DNA from: Anodontia alba
Taxonomy: Eukaryota; Mollusca; Bivalvia; Lucinida; Lucinidae
Length of the DNA: 64,000 nt
Direction: 5' to 3'
Assembly (NCBI GenBank): GCA_964016985.1
Contig: OZ024823.1
Location: 41,326,264-41,390,263, forward strand
The notes under the pieces are model-generated. The model saw only the letters and a list, made by a program, of their open reading frames with translations, did no database searches and had not been told where the DNA came from. Shown piece after piece: positions 60,421-64,000 of this stretch. Positions within the stretch are counted from its first letter, which is position 1. The number at the start of each line of letters is the position of its first letter. The position numbers were made by a program, and so were the translations under genes.

Positions 60421-63400
60421 CTCAACATATATTTATTTATTAACCACTATAGACATGTATAGTCTTGGATTATAGGTTATTGAATGACAGCGATGGGTTC
60501 TAATACCTAGTAGCCACTTATATTGTTGAATTCTGTCCAGTCACTTTTGAACTTGACTTAAATTCTATATATATATTTATTATTGAAAATGAATTAAGAA
60601 TTATCGGTTACGATCAAATTCGCAATTCATTCACTAAGTGTAGAAGATACTTCCAGCTATAATTATATCTCTTTTATTCGCTACAAAGAGATTAACTTCT
60701 TACATATTCACCTTATTCGCCTCTAGGGCAAAGGTGAACTATAAAACTATCGTTATTTATAAGAAGAAAAATATACACGAAATCTAAAAATTTTCTTCTT
60801 TCCTCCCCTGTTTTTCTTCTACATGCTCCGATATGTAATCAGCATGTAATCTAAGGAGTAAATTGACAAGAAAGTAGCAATCGATCTTTTCTACTTTCTA
60901 TTAATTTTTCATTCTTAAGGTATCGGAAATTTACACCAACCAGATAAATAAATTAACAGTTTATTTATTTATTCGCTACCTCTCTAGATTACTACGATTT
61001 AAAATTCTAGTTGAGGTACATATTTTCCTTTTGCCTTTTCTACATGGAAAATAGCTGATCCGATAAGCTATTATTCTATTTTATACTATCTTTTGATTGA
61101 TTATATAAGAGTCTAGGTCAGTCGTGCTCTGTCTAAACTCTGCTATAAAATAACAAATAAGAAAAAAATCTTATATTTAGGCATAGATATAATTTGATAC
61201 GTTCTTTACTTCGCCTGTTTTAATTTTTTCTTCTGGATCATTTAAGACTACGATAGCAATATACCAGATATTTTTGCCTCAGTAAGAATCTATTACGCTG
61301 AAGATTCTTCATATTGGAATAATAATTTTATTATGATTATAATTCTAGACCCAATTAATCCTCGTATATTATAGGTCTACTTTATCTTATTGAGGAATAG
61401 TTTTGCTTCGACTAGCTCTATACCTCTAATATTTTATTTATAACTAGAGTCCATGTCAGTCAAAATTTTCTTGCACTTTGGTATTGACAATGGATACATA
61501 TTTAGTAAAGGCATTAATTATTCAGTACGTGACAGATTATTATTGCCTAAATTAGATATTATATACAATACTTTCCTTTTGATATTTTTTTTATTGACTT
61601 TGTAACTATTCAGAAACTGCCAAAGTCAATCATTTCCTTCCTCTAAACTTACCGAAGCTCTAGATTATGTTGATATATATTTTTGATATATGCTTAGAGG
61701 TTAATTAACGAGAGTTTACCTCATAATAGCAGATATTATTATATTTATATTAATCAATCTATAGTCTAGGCTTAGACAAAAGGGAAAACATCCTTAATTA
61801 CGAGCCGGTAAAGAATTAAGACACACTTAATTATCTCTTTACCCCTTCTTTATGTTTACATTCGTTAAAGGGATCATAGTAATTCTCGCTAAGAGTTCAA
61901 GTTCAGTTTGCGAATAATCCAAAGATTAATATCTTGATTTCCAGTCCGCATCAAAAATGGTCTATATATATAGATAAATATCTTTTCCGAAACTGGATAT
62001 TTATTTATTTTTCCACACAATAAGTCGTTTCAAGACGTTTCGATGATTTTGAAATGCACTGCTTCAATTTATAATATAAAATATGTTTATATTAACTTCA
62101 CAACTCAGTAAGTGCTGCACCTACGTTCCTGGTCAGATCTTACTTTTGTGATACGTTTTTGAACATACTGAAAGTTTTCTCCAATTATACATTCGGTAAA
62201 TAAACTTTCGAGTAGTATTTATGCTTTTAAACATTCAGATTATTTGATAATTGTTGGAGATAATATATTATACCGATATTTATATATCTATCTTCATTAT
62301 TTATCTTTCTCATCTTACTTTTAAATTAGATTGACCTTCTCGCTACGTTCCAGGTTTAAATCTAGCTAACATTGTGGACCAGTCATTTTTTTATTTCCTA
62401 AACAATATTTTAACATTTTTCTCAGTAATCAGAGCATAACGACTTCATGAATACTTGGAAATAATTCAATTCTACTCTTGTTAAACTAAGCCTAAAACAA
62501 GCCCTAGTTTTTTAGAATGGATATTATCCTTCGATTCAGTTCATGGAGATACATCCTTTTAGATCCCATTATCTCTATTTCAGTCATACAAAATTCTAAT
62601 GACTAAATACTCTTTTTCTACGTACGAATACAGAATATCGAGTCACTGTTGCTGCATATTGGTTAAAGATTAAACAAATTTTATCTTACACCTATATGAC
62701 GTTAAATTAATTATTATCTCTTTCATATACATGTTTTTACCCTTCCGTCAGGGATCGTGGTAATAATATTATTACTCTCTATGGTTTACGCATAGATCTC
62801 GAGAGTATATATATATATTTTCTTCCTGAATTCATTTGCGAGTATGTAATTTGATATTTCAGGAATTACCAATTATGCAGACATAGATTTTATTCTTTTA
62901 ATATTCAATTCTAAAAATTTGATTGAATATTTATCTATAAAATTTCTGGGCAGTAATTTTATAGAGAGTTATATGTTTAATAATTCCTTGCTTAATAAAT
63001 AGTTACGCTTAACCTTTTATTTATAGCAGGAATTTTGTTCCGTAGTATAATTTTAATTTAGTATTCATATATTTCTTACTATTCTTAAATATGCGTATAG
63101 AATAGTAATACTATCTCTTAACTTATAAATTAAGTGTTTTTTGAGATTATTAATCAGTATTATTGTATAATCTTTCTTCAGAGATTAGCACACTATTACT
63201 TTTTCTCTGAGTCCTTCTCTTTGTATGAACATTTTGATTTGTATCAAAGTGGATTTTTTAACATTTCTTGATTTCCATGATTATTTACTCAGGAGTACTT
63301 TTCATGGCAATCTTCTGGTATAGAAAGATTCTATCCAGCTTATTCATTATTGCTTAATCTTATCAATACGGTAAGATTTAGCCAAACTATGACCGTCTTA

Positions 63401-64000
63401 CAGTTTGCTGCGATCAACCTTATTCTTATCTCTCTTATTCTCTGTCAAAATCTTAAGTTATGATGTTGACAGTTTATTCTTTATTATTTTGTCAGGACAT
63501 CAAACGGTTTAATATGTCTATGACAAAACTAATTATCAATGGTTTATGTTGTTTTTTTCTTCCCAGCTGTTATATGCAAACTCTGTATTATTTTATTGCT
63601 TGACTAAAAATTCGTAACACAATTAGTCTAGCAATAGTTTTAACCATTATGTTTGTCTATACTTTTTTCTTCTGATGGATAACTTAGTTATAGTTAAGTT
63701 AACTCCATCTACTTTTATTATCTCCCCTTCTTTAATTTGATCAAAGGAAAATAATTACACATTATGGTTATTTTAAGTCTGTGTCTGTTCATCGGAAACT
63801 GTCCTGTCGCTCCAATTAACAGAATCTGATTAGTTTATAATTCTAAAAGCTTAGACTATTACAATTACATAGCTTCACATATCTAGAATTTTATCCAAAA
63901 TATCTACATATGTCAGTTATCTATAGGAAACTCCACCGAGTAGACTTTTCCTTATTTATTCAAGACCCTACATAGACTACTTACAGTGTATGGCCTTGGC
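60420..64000. other. AT-rich, ORF-free sequence; no feature recognised
   Basis: Neither strand has an ORF of 60 codons from 59351 to the window end, although such ORFs occur every 300-700 bases elsewhere. TA steps and TTA/TAA/CTA/TAG triplets are dense on both strands. I find no splice-flanked conserved exon, no palindromic element of the families above and no SINE. It may be an intron or intergenic DNA of different origin from the rest. Confidence 0.55.

Overview
The window is eukaryotic: one long intron-rich gene, GT-AG exons of 39-239 bases separated by kilobases of repeats, tRNA-derived SINEs, non-LTR retrotransposon pieces and many small palindromic DNA elements. There is no operon structure, ribosome-binding site or CRISPR. 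The 'ggggcataactc', 'gacctagtttttgacc' and 'gacggacggac' type intronic repeats and the overall repeat style suggest a bivalve mollusc. The phylum is inference; the gene identity is not.

Left part (1-38.7 kb, minus strand): the 5' two-fifths of VPS39, the Vam6/Vps39 subunit of the HOPS endolysosomal tethering complex. I could place twelve consecutive coding exons, from the initiator ATG at 38645 to the donor after 919. They join in phase with no gap into 417 codons covering the N-terminal beta-propeller/CNH region and the start of the helical-repeat region. The remaining exons lie beyond the left edge. Only 1,251 of about 37,700 bases are coding. The introns hold tandem arrays (1.5-4.1, 4.5-5.5, 11.8-12.7, 13.5-14.6 kb), SINEs, at least five families of short palindromic elements, hAT-like and Tc1/pogo-like elements, a broken Merlin/ISXO2-type transposase (34.1-34.7 kb) and two 5'-truncated LINE tails (35.5-37.3 kb).

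Middle (38.7-53.1 kb): intergenic or intronic DNA made of nested mobile elements. At 43.1-45.0 kb three related fold-back elements have inserted into one another, each step marked by its own 6-bp target-site duplication (TSD). At 45.1-53.1 kb two inverted CACCCCAAAC-rich ends, flanked by the same GGCTTTTACC, bound a candidate 8-kb DNA transposon. Inside it are a hairpin element, an unidentified coding-like block, and one LINE inserted into another (TSD GAGAACT).

Right part (53.1-64 kb): a candidate TA-flanked element, one plausible 5' coding exon of an unidentified plus-strand gene (54.9 kb), a 1.9-kb segment present in inverted orientation at 18.6-20.5 kb but here carrying an extra LINE insertion, a CACCAGTCA minisatellite, and about 4.4 kb of AT-rich sequence with no ORF of 60 codons and no recognisable gene.

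Only VPS39 is a confidently identified host gene. The main interest is the mobile-element archaeology: several insertions can be ordered in time from TSDs and empty sites readable within the window.
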